Assembly (NCBI GenBank): GCA_947567625.1
Contig: CANONN010000020.1
Span: 1-55,681, forward strand
DNA length: 55,681 nt
Origin: an uncultured Roseburia sp.
GTDB taxonomy: Bacteria; Bacillota; Clostridia; Lachnospirales; Lachnospiraceae
Reading direction: 5' to 3'
The notes under the pieces: model-generated
Seen by the model: only the letters and a program-made list of their open reading frames with translations
The model's database searches: none
What the model was told of the DNA's origin: nothing
Program-made: the position numbers and the translations under genes
Part shown: one piece after another, positions 33,201-42,099 of the stretch
How positions within the stretch are numbered: position 1 is the first letter of the stretch
How the letters are laid out: the number at the start of each line of letters is the position of its first letter

Positions 33201-34917
33201 AGTTGAGCAGATAGGAACCGTCGCCGTTGTCACCGCATATTTCATTTCCTTCTTTGGTGTAAAACTTCCTGATGACGGCTTTTTGTTTATCAATAACAAC
33301 CTTGCAGTAATCATTCTTTAATGTATATGTGTCTCCGTTGTCCTCTAAAATGACTTTACCGGTCTGTCCGAGCGGTTCGATCTCCGGTTCAAATGTAAAC
33401 GGTGTCGGATACCCGTGCGCCGTGATCTCATCAAGTCCAAATGTCGCTGTCTGGCTGCTGTTTACAGAAAACGAAAACGCTCCGACCTGTCCCGACGCAT
33501 TGTTATATCCAAACGCCTCCGTCGTCTTGCCGATTGTCTTTCCTGTTGCCGCATCCGTAATTTTAACGGTAAAAATCTTTAATTTGTTATTAAATTCATA
33601 TTTGAAATGCACCCATCCTCTGTTCTGGAGGTTTGCAATCTTTGTATTGGTGGCTCCGTTATAAAAATAAACATCTCCATTCCAGCTGATATTTCCGCGT
33701 ATCGCAATATTTCCTGTATTTACGGAATTTGAGTAGGATGACAAACCGATACCGTCCGACGCTTTCGTAAAAAGAAAATCATACTCAATCCAGCCGGTCT
33801 TTGACATTCCGGTCAGCACTTTTCCAATATATCTCGGATCATTTCCTTTTGCGTCCACATAATAATAAGAACGTTCTCCTTCTGTCCGAATACCCCTTTC
33901 GCCTGACTCTGCCGCGCCGTCCACAATCTTTCCCGCAGTGGCCCACCCGTTCGGCAGAGCGCTGTCGTCTAACTGGTCTGCATCATCAAAACTTTGGGCA
34001 TAAAAAACCGTTTCCTCTTCCCCTTCCACCGTTTCGGCAACTGTGACATCCGGCGTCTCCGGCTGCTCTGATTCCTCCGGCTGCTCAGAACCATCCGGCT
34101 GTTCTGATTCTGCCGGTGTTTCCACCGCTTCCCTCACCTCTATATTATCTATCCCGATGATGCCTCCGGTTTCCTCCATACTAAAAGAAAACGCACCTAC
34201 CCTGCTGTCATCTTTATTGTACGCAAACACTCCCTCCGTTTTTCCAAGTATCGTTCCGTCTTCCGCGGTAATCTCAACCGTATAGGCGCTTATATAATTG
34301 TCATATGAATACTTAAAATGCACCCATCCGGCATCTTTAATATTCGCAACTGTTATCTTACTGTCACGATTAAAAAATGTTACAGCTCCGTCTTTCGTGA
34401 TATTTCCTCGTATCGCAATGTTTCCCGTGTTCACCGCAATCGGATAGAATGACAGTCCCATATCCTTTGCGGGAGATGCCTGTTTTAAGTTGAAATCATA
34501 TTCTATGATTCCTGTATGCGGCGCTCCTGCCAGCACCATTCCAAAATACTTGGGTACGCCGGTTGTCGCATCTACGGAAAAGTAGGAACGCTCCCCTTCC
34601 GTTTCGATGCTCAAATTTCCTATTCCATCCCCGACTGCCCCCGCCGTTCTCCAGCCGGCAGGGATTCCGTTTTCATCCAGCACATCCGCACTGTCGAAAT
34701 TCTGACGGTAAAAGACATCCTCCGCGTCCGCTTTCCATTCCGTTACTTTTTCCGCAGCCTCCCCGTAATTCTGACGGTCAAAGACGTCCTCTGCGTCCGC
34801 TTTCCATTCCGTTACCATATCGGCAGCTTCCCCATAAGCCGCCGATACATTGGTTGGAAACAGGCTTGCTCCAACCAGACATGCTGCCAATATTGCCGCA
34901 ATCATACGTTTCTTCAT
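30253..34917 (-). CDS. Giant secreted PL4-type rhamnogalacturonan lyase
   Basis: 1554 residues from ATG 34917; the frame is open further but the signal peptide (MKKRMIAAILAACLVGASLF) starts here. Order: signal peptide, a tandem 23-residue repeat (WKADAEDVF twice), two homologous jelly-roll domains of about 200 residues (NTGNIAIRGNI twice), a PL4 catalytic domain, its fibronectin-like domain (PGTYKLNINV) and its C-terminal carbohydrate-binding domain (LWTIGIPDKTAEEY, YWGSHLLFHSLFPDGVDFKV). A Ser/Glu/Gly-rich linker and two 75-residue C-terminal repeats rich in Lys and Thr complete it. PL4 enzymes cut rhamnogalacturonan-I backbones by beta-elimination. No LPxTG sorting motif is seen. Last gene of the GH42-PL11-PL4 operon. 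Confidence 0.85.
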   Translation of the reverse strand: MKKRMIAAILAACLVGASLFPTNVSAAYGEAADMVTEWKADAEDVFDRQNYGEAAEKVTEWKADAEDVFYRQNFDSADVLDENGIPAGWRTAGAVGDGIGNLSIETEGERSYFSVDATTGVPKYFGMVLAGAPHTGIIEYDFNLKQASPAKDMGLSFYPIAVNTGNIAIRGNITKDGAVTFFNRDSKITVANIKDAGWVHFKYSYDNYISAYTVEITAEDGTILGKTEGVFAYNKDDSRVGAFSFSMEETGGIIGIDNIEVREAVETPAESEQPDGSEQPEESEQPETPDVTVAETVEGEEETVFYAQSFDDADQLDDSALPNGWATAGKIVDGAAESGERGIRTEGERSYYYVDAKGNDPRYIGKVLTGMSKTGWIEYDFLFTKASDGIGLSSYSNSVNTGNIAIRGNISWNGDVYFYNGATNTKIANLQNRGWVHFKYEFNNKLKIFTVKITDAATGKTIGKTTEAFGYNNASGQVGAFSFSVNSSQTATFGLDEITAHGYPTPFTFEPEIEPLGQTGKVILEDNGDTYTLKNDYCKVVIDKQKAVIRKFYTKEGNEICGDNGDGSYLLNYTDSGHVGDGKQEMTLKNCTGSIIRQTDNLCEVSVKEIRLKKDDNNTLPIDLDFRFVLEKDSPGLYMYAILDENYSDEDIANGRTFNFGQSRYAMKFDYDRLPYSVVQGGEIGGQLVKMAGPGDFKEDVAEASGEHGMLFDSTYVLNDGSIFTKYNNLSYQYSNIMIGAFSDEGGLSLLTPSRDWAGGGYAKQDIDVHGGPGSTFIVSWHLETGHNGTKGVDVEEGYQKVYGPVMWYATTDESISSKEEAYTQTYAQALKEVEKWPYNWMAEEEYPNAEDCPKQYAAATRGSLQGTFSVKNGTINREITNDLTVTDDGTGENSIGWAVLSDERSKYWALDNDYYEFYAPVKQDGTFEIKNIIPGTYKLNINVNGIMDEYVEHNIVIGENEAKDLGNITWDDPIYGKTLWTIGIPDKTAEEYAYAYPCRYWGSHLLFHSLFPDGVDFKVGESDESKDWFFVQMASRTAGHKEHYDGAFYFDEETRKVKYDAARAIPMEEEDSRWRGNELAPYQIRFDSGAAYAEGTGTLLINVCGNRFGSIRATLNGTNIVNTAGQVTVNSEPVSVAESDDTAVVSLYTDGSVGRSGLVGINQLVKIEFDASLIKEGENVILLTHDHPAYQEDNVTPWEHSDYTIYAGNIYDAIRLDVDTRKADDTPDTEKPDLSSESSESTGGSQTGSSESGESTESTGGSQTGSSESSESTESTGGSQTGSSESSESTENTEGSQSGTSESGESTGGNGTGSSGSTENAQDSQTGPGQPDDAAGNTVNSETKSSEQGGMAGNSETTGTSESTGAKGQTTVVLQNKTVTYNKNAVTIGKAAVTGSTGNVTYLYYTDAACKKQTTKKNSGAAGKGQAPKYAGTYYVTARVAADASHPAAVSNVAKLTIKKAASKVTLKKRTARYTGKAVSVKKATVKGSTGKVTYTYYKDKKCKTKTTKKNAGAAKTGQAPKKTGIYYVKATVKADKNYKAATSKAVKLVIKK
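31040..31205 (-). repeat. Tandem coding repeat in the PL4 linker
   Basis: About three copies of a 51-60 bp unit (including GAACCCGTCTGGCTTCCTCC) encode repeated SSESTESTGGSQTG blocks. It is a low-complexity cell-wall spacer, likely to vary in copy number between strains. Confidence 0.75.
34702..34839 (-). repeat. 69-bp tandem duplication after the PL4 signal peptide
   Basis: Two copies (34702-34770 and 34771-34839) with about 90 percent identity encode YGEAA-x-x-VTEWKADAEDVF-x-RQN twice, just behind the signal peptide. Confidence 0.8.
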
Positions 34918-34996
34918 AGTTTCACCATACCCCTTCAAGAGACAAACAACAAAACCCCCATCGTTACCATGTGCGCCAGCCTTGTCAAACCTCAAT

Positions 34997-37900
34997 TTAT
35001 TTCATCTTCTTACCGGTAATTGACATTTTCTTCGTCACACCTGCTTTCCTCAATAACGGTGCATATTTTGTCTTCTGTTTCTTTGGAACCGTAAACTTCG
35101 CATTCTTCTTAATGCCTTTGAATGCATTCGCTCCAACTTTTTTCATTTTATTGGAAGTGATTGTCACTAATTTCAGGTTCTTGTCATCGCTGAATGCCTG
35201 CTTACCGATTGTCGTCAAGGCTGACTTGGAAGTCGTACCGATTTTGACCGTATTAAGTTTGGTACATCCTGCAAATGCGCTTGCACCGATGGTCTTAACA
35301 CTGTTTGGAATCGTTAATTTCTTAAGTGATGTACATTTCTGGAAAGCGCTCGCCCCTATGGAAGTTACTTTGGATGTTCCCTTGAAAACTACTTGTTCTA
35401 ACTTCGCATCACCTTTGAACGCGTTCTTCCCAATGCTCTTAACTCCGGTACCGATCGTGACGCTCTTTAATTTTTTAAAGCCGGTAAACTGGTTTGGTGT
35501 AATGGCACTGATATTCTTACCTATCGTTAATGACGTTATCTTTGTCTTGTTTTTGGCAAATGCGCCGGAAGCTATTGATGTTACTTTGTATTTTCTGCCG
35601 TTCGCATCCGTAATTGTGTCAGGAATTTTGACCTGTACAGCCTTTGTTCCCGTAAATTGCACGGTTCCTTCACCCGTCAGCGTATAGCTGTTGTTGTCAC
35701 CCGCATCGATCGGGTCCCCTTTCTTTGGGGTTTCCGAAACAGGCATCTCACTGTTCGCTCCACCCGGCTTCTCATTATTCGTTTCACTCGATTTCTCACT
35801 GTTGTTCTCACTTGATTCGATTTCGCTTCCCGACTCGCTTGATTCGTTTTCGCTTCCCAACTCGCTTGATTCGTTTTCACTTCCCGACTCGCTTGATTCA
35901 GTCTCGCTGTTTCCATCATCAGGCGTATCATCTCCCTTACGCTCGCCAAGATATACGAACTCAAGGCCAATGAGCCTTGCCGTAATTCCGTCCTGGGCGC
36001 CATCCCATTCATCATTGAACAGTGTGATAGAGAAAACACCAAGTTCTATATCTGCATTTAATGCGCTTACGTCACTGATTACATCTTCCGAAGCTCCAAC
36101 AGTCACTGTATAAACACATTCGCCGGAACTTCCAAACTGATTGCCACTTGAAGTCTGTGTATAAACGGTTTTTCCGTCCACAATGGCTACGGCGTCATTC
36201 GTAGATTCATCCGCCTGCAGACCGTCTCCAAAATAGAATTTTGTTGTATTTGCACCCTCCTTTGAACCTGTGTATACATAAACCATATATTGTCCGGCCG
36301 GAACATCCGCCTTAAAGGTGTATGCCTTACCGCCTGCCCCATATACCCAGTCACGAAAATATGCGCCGCCGCCGCTCGTAAAGCCGGAATCCACCACACT
36401 GGTAAAGCCGTAATGCTGTAAACCGTTGTCGTCCACATGATCCGCATAGAGCATGGTTCCGAGCCCAAGCTCCGGCGCCTCATGGGCCATGGTTACGTCA
36501 GCGGGGAGAAACTCCTTTATTAATACCTTATCATTTACCTGGGCAGGAGTCGTTTCATCTTCCGCCTCAGGCCCGAAATCAAGTGCGACTTCATAGGCAA
36601 CGGAACGTTTCTTCAAGCTGTCATAAGCGTCTCGCAGCGCTTTATAGGCTCCCGTTATCACGGTTTCACTCTCTGTTTCCTCAATGGCAGCAGCCTTATC
36701 GTAAGCCGTCTTGTACGCTTTCCACGAAGATACGGTATACTCTGCTTCCTTCTCAAGCGCTCCTGCCGCCTCCGCTATCAGCTCCTGCAATTCTGCATGG
36801 CTGAACGTCTTTACCACGAGAGGGAGAGACTGCTCTATCGTCATTCCATTGATGCGATTTGCCGTTGTAATTGCCACCCGCGCTGCTTCCTCCAGAGTAA
36901 AGGTCGCATTTACTGTCGCATACTCTGCCGCTTTCAGTGATACCGGCTTAGTGCTTGCCAACATCGTGCCAACTTCTGAAGCGCCCATATATCCCTTATA
37001 TATTACGGCGCTGAAATTGCTCCCGGCATCCTCGTCACCCGTAAAGAACGTTACATGAATCTCACCTGCCGGCAAATCTGCATAAAAAACTAACGGTTCG
37101 TTGTCTGCACCCATCATAAAATCTTTTAACATCAAATCGTCTAATGTTCTGACACGCCCATTTGCCGTTTTGAGCAGCCCATAACCTTTTTCTGCCGTAT
37201 ACAAGCTATCCTCGCTTGCCGCATTTACGCCAATCCAACCCATTGCGGTTTCCTCCGCAGCTACCGTATAGGTACAATCAAAATATTTAGAATATACTTC
37301 GGTCACACTGGCCGTATCCACCTCCCGCAGACAAGCCCCAATCACATCACGCACTGCCTGAACTTCCGCTTCAACATCTATGGCCTCTTTTACTTCTATA
37401 TATTTCTCCATTGCCGCCTTTAGTAAGCTTCTGCTGGATTTCGAATATGCTGTGTCGTCCGCTTTCGCCGACGCGAGTAGATACATTTCATCACCCGCCG
37501 ACGTATCAATCAGGGGCATACCTTCAACCCCGTCAAGCGCTTCTTCTACCTGCTGCAGTCTGTTTATCAGCGCGGCGTCCCAGTCCTCTGATGTACTTTC
37601 ATCCTCAAACATGCCTGTCTTGATTAACATCGCTGCAAGAGCCGTATCCACCTTCGCCCATTTGTCTGCATCAAATTCCTTTTCGTGCGCGCCGGCATCC
37701 GCCGTCTCATCACTGTAAAGAGACTTGCTTTCTACCGAAATGCTTTCGGCATCTGCGTCATTGCAGTGAATCGAGACATTATCAACGAATACGCTGCCCA
37801 TAGCTCCCTGTGCGGCGCTAATGAAAATACTTTTCAACGCTGTCGCGCTGTCGGTGACAAAGTCCACCTGCCCATCATAAATAACGCTTTGATCTGAAAT

Positions 37901-40900
37901 GCGTTTTAATTTGACATCTACCTTCTTTGCAGAGAAATCAATCGACGCTATCAGGCGTAGCCATCCTGTCGTATCACGCGTACCGCCGTACGTGCTATGT
38001 TCCGGATTACTGGTATTCCAGCCTTGATTGTCACCATAATTTAGTTTCTGTGTACTCGCTTTTTTTACAATGGCATTACCATCGCTGTCCTCCTGGCCGC
38101 CATTCACTGCAAAGGTCTGCCACCATCCGCCTGTATTGTTTCCATCGCCGGTGTCATTTGACGCCGTAATCGTTAATATCTGACTGACATCCGCCAACGC
38201 GTCTTTTTTCCCTGTCAGCTCTGCGTTGACGGTTTCGCCCAATAAGGAAAAATAGGATTCCAGGCCGGCGCCGCTGGGAGCATCCATCCTAAGATCTAAG
38301 GACACCGTTATATTTTCCCCCTCCCCTGCCGTAAGTTCAATTGCCTGTGCACTAATTCGGCTGTCATTATTTCCGGCTGCAGTGGCAACTCCATATATAT
38401 GCCCGCTTTTATTTGAGTTGGCAGCCGCCTTATCCGCTTCCCAATGTTCACGGGACGAGTTGTTTTCGTCAAGCAGTTTAAAATTATGTTCCCCGCCTTC
38501 AAAATCCTCCGACCATAACAGTGTACCGGTCGCTTCATCGGGATCCGCAGGTTCCGGCTCCGGTATTTCCGATTCGTCTTCATCCGCCGGAAGTTTCCAA
38601 TCATCCTCTGTCTCCTTTTCATGATCATCGGACGGAATCTGTGTCACTGCTCCCGGAGCCTGGTCCATAGGCTTGTTTGGAATGGTTACATATTTCCAGT
38701 TCGTATCGCTCGCATAGTAGTAATCCGTATACGGCGGCTGGCTATACGACGAATTTTGGGCCGCTACGCCTACACGGTATTGCGGATTCTGCATCAACGT
38801 ATAATTCTTGTGCCCGGATACTTCCGTGCTCATGTAAATTCTTAATGCGCTCGAATCCAGTGTCCGGATCAGTATTTCGTCTCTGGAATCACCGAACAAA
38901 TCCGCCATAAGGTCAGGCGTACCTTTTGTACCGTTTACCCCGCATCCCTTCAGGGAAATAAAATCATATCTTTCCCCATTCTTGCTGCCAAATACAACAA
39001 CATTATCATTATTTCCCGAGCCGCCAAAGAACTGAGTCGTCATATCCGCGGCCCAGCGAATGTTCATATTCGTTCCGGTGCTGCGGTTTGGAAGTGCAAC
39101 CTGTTTTCCGTTTGCAGCATAACCTGTTGTGATTTCGATTCCTCTCACATCCGGCATCACATCACCGATCATCAGACGCGCAAAATCTTCCGTCCCGGGC
39201 TCTCCAAATATTACCGTGTTTGTTCTTGCATCACGAAGCGCCCAGTTATAAGGAGCCGCCAGTCCGCCCTCAAAGCAGGATGCGATCTCAAGCCCCGGAC
39301 GGTCGGGATTGATGTCCGTAATATGGATGGCATCGCCATGCCCATATTTCGCAAGCCCTCTGGTCGTTTCCGGATCGTCGTTTCCGCCGTCCAAATAATC
39401 TTCCCCGGAGTCATAAAGATACAACTTTTTCGTTTCCATATCATAAGAAACGATTGCGCCGCCGTTAATAATATCCTGACGACCGTCAAGATTAATATCG
39501 GCTACTGCTATATAGTGGTCTCCCTGTCCGGCAAGTTTTGCAAATTCACCGGTTCCATCCATGCCATGAGGCCCCGCGTTAAACGGATTATCCATCACCG
39601 TCCAGCCGGAATCAATACTGCCTGCAACCGCAAGCTTTCTCTTTCCCGCTTCCCTCACGACATGATAAGCGACCATAGTAGTCCTCGTGTAGTAACCACG
39701 TCCCATGATACAGGAAGGCGTCTCGCCGTCCAGATAGGCGACTGCCACGTTAAAACGGTCACAGCGGTTGCCCGGCTCAATGTTAGTCATAGCATAGTCG
39801 CCCCAGAGCATACCGTCGTCTTCACGCCCATAATACCAATCCTGCGTATCCAATTCCTCTCCCGTCTCACAGTCAAACAGGGTAATATACTCCGGACCGG
39901 TAATAATGTAACCTTCCCAAACATTTAAGTTATGCTTCCACATCCTGTACTGGTAATGCTGTAGGAAGTAATCGGCAAGGAGTGTGGCCTCCTCCTCTGT
40001 ATATGGGTTTTCCACGGATGCACTCTTTAAGGCAACACCGGAAATGTCCAGTTTGGTCCCGTCCTTATCAACCGCATAATCCGCTACTTCGTCAACAAAT
40101 ACCGTCTTCATTAACGGGCTGTAGCTTACCCCGCTCTGTACATAAGAATATTGTAAATTTCCGTCCGCATCACGCACACAGACATTGACTAGGGTCACCC
40201 CGTCATAATACTTTGTTATATAATGACGCAGCTTCTCTGCCTCGGTCTCAACAATATTATTTTCCGCTATGACTGCTTCAAGGCTTGCCAAATCCTTGTT
40301 TTTGTCACCGGTTAATGAAACCGCCACATTTCCGGCGGACGTCTGTATCCCGGTATAAAAGTTACTTTCACTCCACTCATGGGAAACAGAAAACAGATCT
40401 ATCAAATTCGTACCCCAATGGCCGTCAATGGCATCCGCCACCGTCTGTCGATTGGAATATCTGCTCCAGACACCCCAATCCTGAAACATGTCGATCAAAT
40501 AATCCCTATAATCCGAAGCGGAACATACATAATTGCTCTCATCTGTTACACCTGCCGCTGCATCATCCGCGGGAATCGTGATATAGTTCTCCTCTTCCAC
40601 TGCCAGCTTACCGTTTTCTTTCACATTCCGGCCATTCTCATCCAGCTTATAGCGGGTCATCTTGCTGCCTGGCGCAGTCTTTACAATAAGTTCCGCTTTG
40701 CCGTCCCCTTCATAATCAAATGCGCCCATCTCGGTATAATGGGAACCGGAACGGATATTTACACCAAGGTCCAGTCTCCAGCGAAGGGTGCCGTCCAATT
40801 CATAGCAGTCTATATACTGTTTTCCGGTATACCCCTGCGTGGATACATCCGTCCCGTAGGTGGGGTCCCACTCGACCAGATATTCGTATTCACCGTCATT

Positions 40901-42058
40901 ATCCACGTCCACCACGGTTGTATCTTTCGCGCTATAGGTAATCTCTGCGCTTGCGGAAGTATATCCGACTTCCGCCTGTGGTATATTCCCTAAATTTGTT
41001 CCTAAAGACAACTCCGCGTCCGTAAGTCCATATGTCTCGCCAATCGTAGTTTTGTCCGGCTGCTGTAACGGGATTTCCAGATATGCGACATTCTTCCCCG
41101 CATTAAACATGATTTCTTCCTTGAATATCGTATAATCCGTTATCGTCCCTTCTTCGTTCTCGCTTCCGTCCGCGTTGACTGGAACTATCTTGTAAGTGTC
41201 ATCTTTTAAAATAGTCCTTCCTTCATCAAGATAATTCGTGCTGTTCTTCACGGTAGCGATCTTCGTATATCCGGTCCCGGCATTATTTTTCCGATAAACA
41301 TTGAAGTTTGTTCCGGTCAATCCTGTCTTTGTATACCCGCCGTCAAGATCATCTGTCAAAAGCCGCCAGTTTAAGAACACCCCGTTGGATACTGCCGTAG
41401 CGGTCATACCGCGGCCAAGTGCCTCAAGCTGCGTCTCATAAGATACCGCCGTTGGCGACATGACGGCTTGCGTCTGTGTCTCTACCCCCATTTTTTCTGT
41501 CACAATCGCAACTTTAAAGTACAAATTATGAAAGGTGGACATTTTTACTTTGAATGTAACGCTGCCGCCCGATTCCTGCACATCCGCTATCGGTATGGTA
41601 CATTGCCCTTCATCATACAAGTTATTGCTTTCCTTATCAAGCAGCTGGAAAATAGTAGTCGGTTCGTCCGTATCCGCCCAATAGACATTGTAACCGATCA
41701 GTCTGTCTCCGCCTTCCGTTTCCTCGGCGGTCATCTGGTAGGCATTCCACTGAAGCGTTATATAGTCCGTACCGACTTCCGCAACAGTAAGGCCTGTTAC
41801 ATGTCTTGCACCTTCCATCGCGTTATATGCACTTTTTAATGCTTCTTCTGCCACCGCATAATCGGCCACGGCGTGTTCGGCTTGCTGCAGGTCCTTTATG
41901 GCAGTTTCTACCTCTGTCTTCCAGCCGGCTCCTGTATCAGACGCTGATACGGACAGCAGGCCTGTTCCCACTTCTCCGGCCATCATAGCTGCGGCAATTA
42001 CGATTGCCCCAAAATGGCGCCCGAATCTCGAGTAAAACCTTTGACTCTTTTCATTCAT
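34997..42058 (-). CDS. Giant secreted PL11-type rhamnogalacturonan lyase with BspA-like LRR tail
   Basis: 2353 residues; GGAGG precedes the ATG. A signal peptide (about 15-40) is followed by a fibronectin III-like region and the PL11 catalytic beta-propeller (about 205-1090: GRGMTATAVSNGVFLNWRLL, VDVDNDGEYEYLVEWDPTYG, LRWRLDLGVNIRSGSHYTEM). PL11 (YesW/YesX type) enzymes cut rhamnogalacturonan-I and bind Ca through such DxDxDG loops. Then come LamG-like, galactose-binding-like and small helical (FIVAR-like) domains, a Ser/Glu/Asn-rich linker and about seven BspA-type leucine-rich repeats (SIGKNAFKGDAKL, TIGASAFAGCTKL). The tail could hold the enzyme at the cell wall or bind host or plant surfaces. 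No sorting motif is visible. Confidence 0.88.
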   Translation of the reverse strand: MNEKSQRFYSRFGRHFGAIVIAAAMMAGEVGTGLLSVSASDTGAGWKTEVETAIKDLQQAEHAVADYAVAEEALKSAYNAMEGARHVTGLTVAEVGTDYITLQWNAYQMTAEETEGGDRLIGYNVYWADTDEPTTIFQLLDKESNNLYDEGQCTIPIADVQESGGSVTFKVKMSTFHNLYFKVAIVTEKMGVETQTQAVMSPTAVSYETQLEALGRGMTATAVSNGVFLNWRLLTDDLDGGYTKTGLTGTNFNVYRKNNAGTGYTKIATVKNSTNYLDEGRTILKDDTYKIVPVNADGSENEEGTITDYTIFKEEIMFNAGKNVAYLEIPLQQPDKTTIGETYGLTDAELSLGTNLGNIPQAEVGYTSASAEITYSAKDTTVVDVDNDGEYEYLVEWDPTYGTDVSTQGYTGKQYIDCYELDGTLRWRLDLGVNIRSGSHYTEMGAFDYEGDGKAELIVKTAPGSKMTRYKLDENGRNVKENGKLAVEEENYITIPADDAAAGVTDESNYVCSASDYRDYLIDMFQDWGVWSRYSNRQTVADAIDGHWGTNLIDLFSVSHEWSESNFYTGIQTSAGNVAVSLTGDKNKDLASLEAVIAENNIVETEAEKLRHYITKYYDGVTLVNVCVRDADGNLQYSYVQSGVSYSPLMKTVFVDEVADYAVDKDGTKLDISGVALKSASVENPYTEEEATLLADYFLQHYQYRMWKHNLNVWEGYIITGPEYITLFDCETGEELDTQDWYYGREDDGMLWGDYAMTNIEPGNRCDRFNVAVAYLDGETPSCIMGRGYYTRTTMVAYHVVREAGKRKLAVAGSIDSGWTVMDNPFNAGPHGMDGTGEFAKLAGQGDHYIAVADINLDGRQDIINGGAIVSYDMETKKLYLYDSGEDYLDGGNDDPETTRGLAKYGHGDAIHITDINPDRPGLEIASCFEGGLAAPYNWALRDARTNTVIFGEPGTEDFARLMIGDVMPDVRGIEITTGYAANGKQVALPNRSTGTNMNIRWAADMTTQFFGGSGNNDNVVVFGSKNGERYDFISLKGCGVNGTKGTPDLMADLFGDSRDEILIRTLDSSALRIYMSTEVSGHKNYTLMQNPQYRVGVAAQNSSYSQPPYTDYYYASDTNWKYVTIPNKPMDQAPGAVTQIPSDDHEKETEDDWKLPADEDESEIPEPEPADPDEATGTLLWSEDFEGGEHNFKLLDENNSSREHWEADKAAANSNKSGHIYGVATAAGNNDSRISAQAIELTAGEGENITVSLDLRMDAPSGAGLESYFSLLGETVNAELTGKKDALADVSQILTITASNDTGDGNNTGGWWQTFAVNGGQEDSDGNAIVKKASTQKLNYGDNQGWNTSNPEHSTYGGTRDTTGWLRLIASIDFSAKKVDVKLKRISDQSVIYDGQVDFVTDSATALKSIFISAAQGAMGSVFVDNVSIHCNDADAESISVESKSLYSDETADAGAHEKEFDADKWAKVDTALAAMLIKTGMFEDESTSEDWDAALINRLQQVEEALDGVEGMPLIDTSAGDEMYLLASAKADDTAYSKSSRSLLKAAMEKYIEVKEAIDVEAEVQAVRDVIGACLREVDTASVTEVYSKYFDCTYTVAAEETAMGWIGVNAASEDSLYTAEKGYGLLKTANGRVRTLDDLMLKDFMMGADNEPLVFYADLPAGEIHVTFFTGDEDAGSNFSAVIYKGYMGASEVGTMLASTKPVSLKAAEYATVNATFTLEEAARVAITTANRINGMTIEQSLPLVVKTFSHAELQELIAEAAGALEKEAEYTVSSWKAYKTAYDKAAAIEETESETVITGAYKALRDAYDSLKKRSVAYEVALDFGPEAEDETTPAQVNDKVLIKEFLPADVTMAHEAPELGLGTMLYADHVDDNGLQHYGFTSVVDSGFTSGGGAYFRDWVYGAGGKAYTFKADVPAGQYMVYVYTGSKEGANTTKFYFGDGLQADESTNDAVAIVDGKTVYTQTSSGNQFGSSGECVYTVTVGASEDVISDVSALNADIELGVFSITLFNDEWDGAQDGITARLIGLEFVYLGERKGDDTPDDGNSETESSESGSENESSELGSENESSESGSEIESSENNSEKSSETNNEKPGGANSEMPVSETPKKGDPIDAGDNNSYTLTGEGTVQFTGTKAVQVKIPDTITDANGRKYKVTSIASGAFAKNKTKITSLTIGKNISAITPNQFTGFKKLKSVTIGTGVKSIGKNAFKGDAKLEQVVFKGTSKVTSIGASAFQKCTSLKKLTIPNSVKTIGASAFAGCTKLNTVKIGTTSKSALTTIGKQAFSDDKNLKLVTITSNKMKKVGANAFKGIKKNAKFTVPKKQKTKYAPLLRKAGVTKKMSITGKKMK

Positions 42059-42099
42059 TTTACAACACCCTCCTTTTTCGTTTTATTTTTCAATCTATA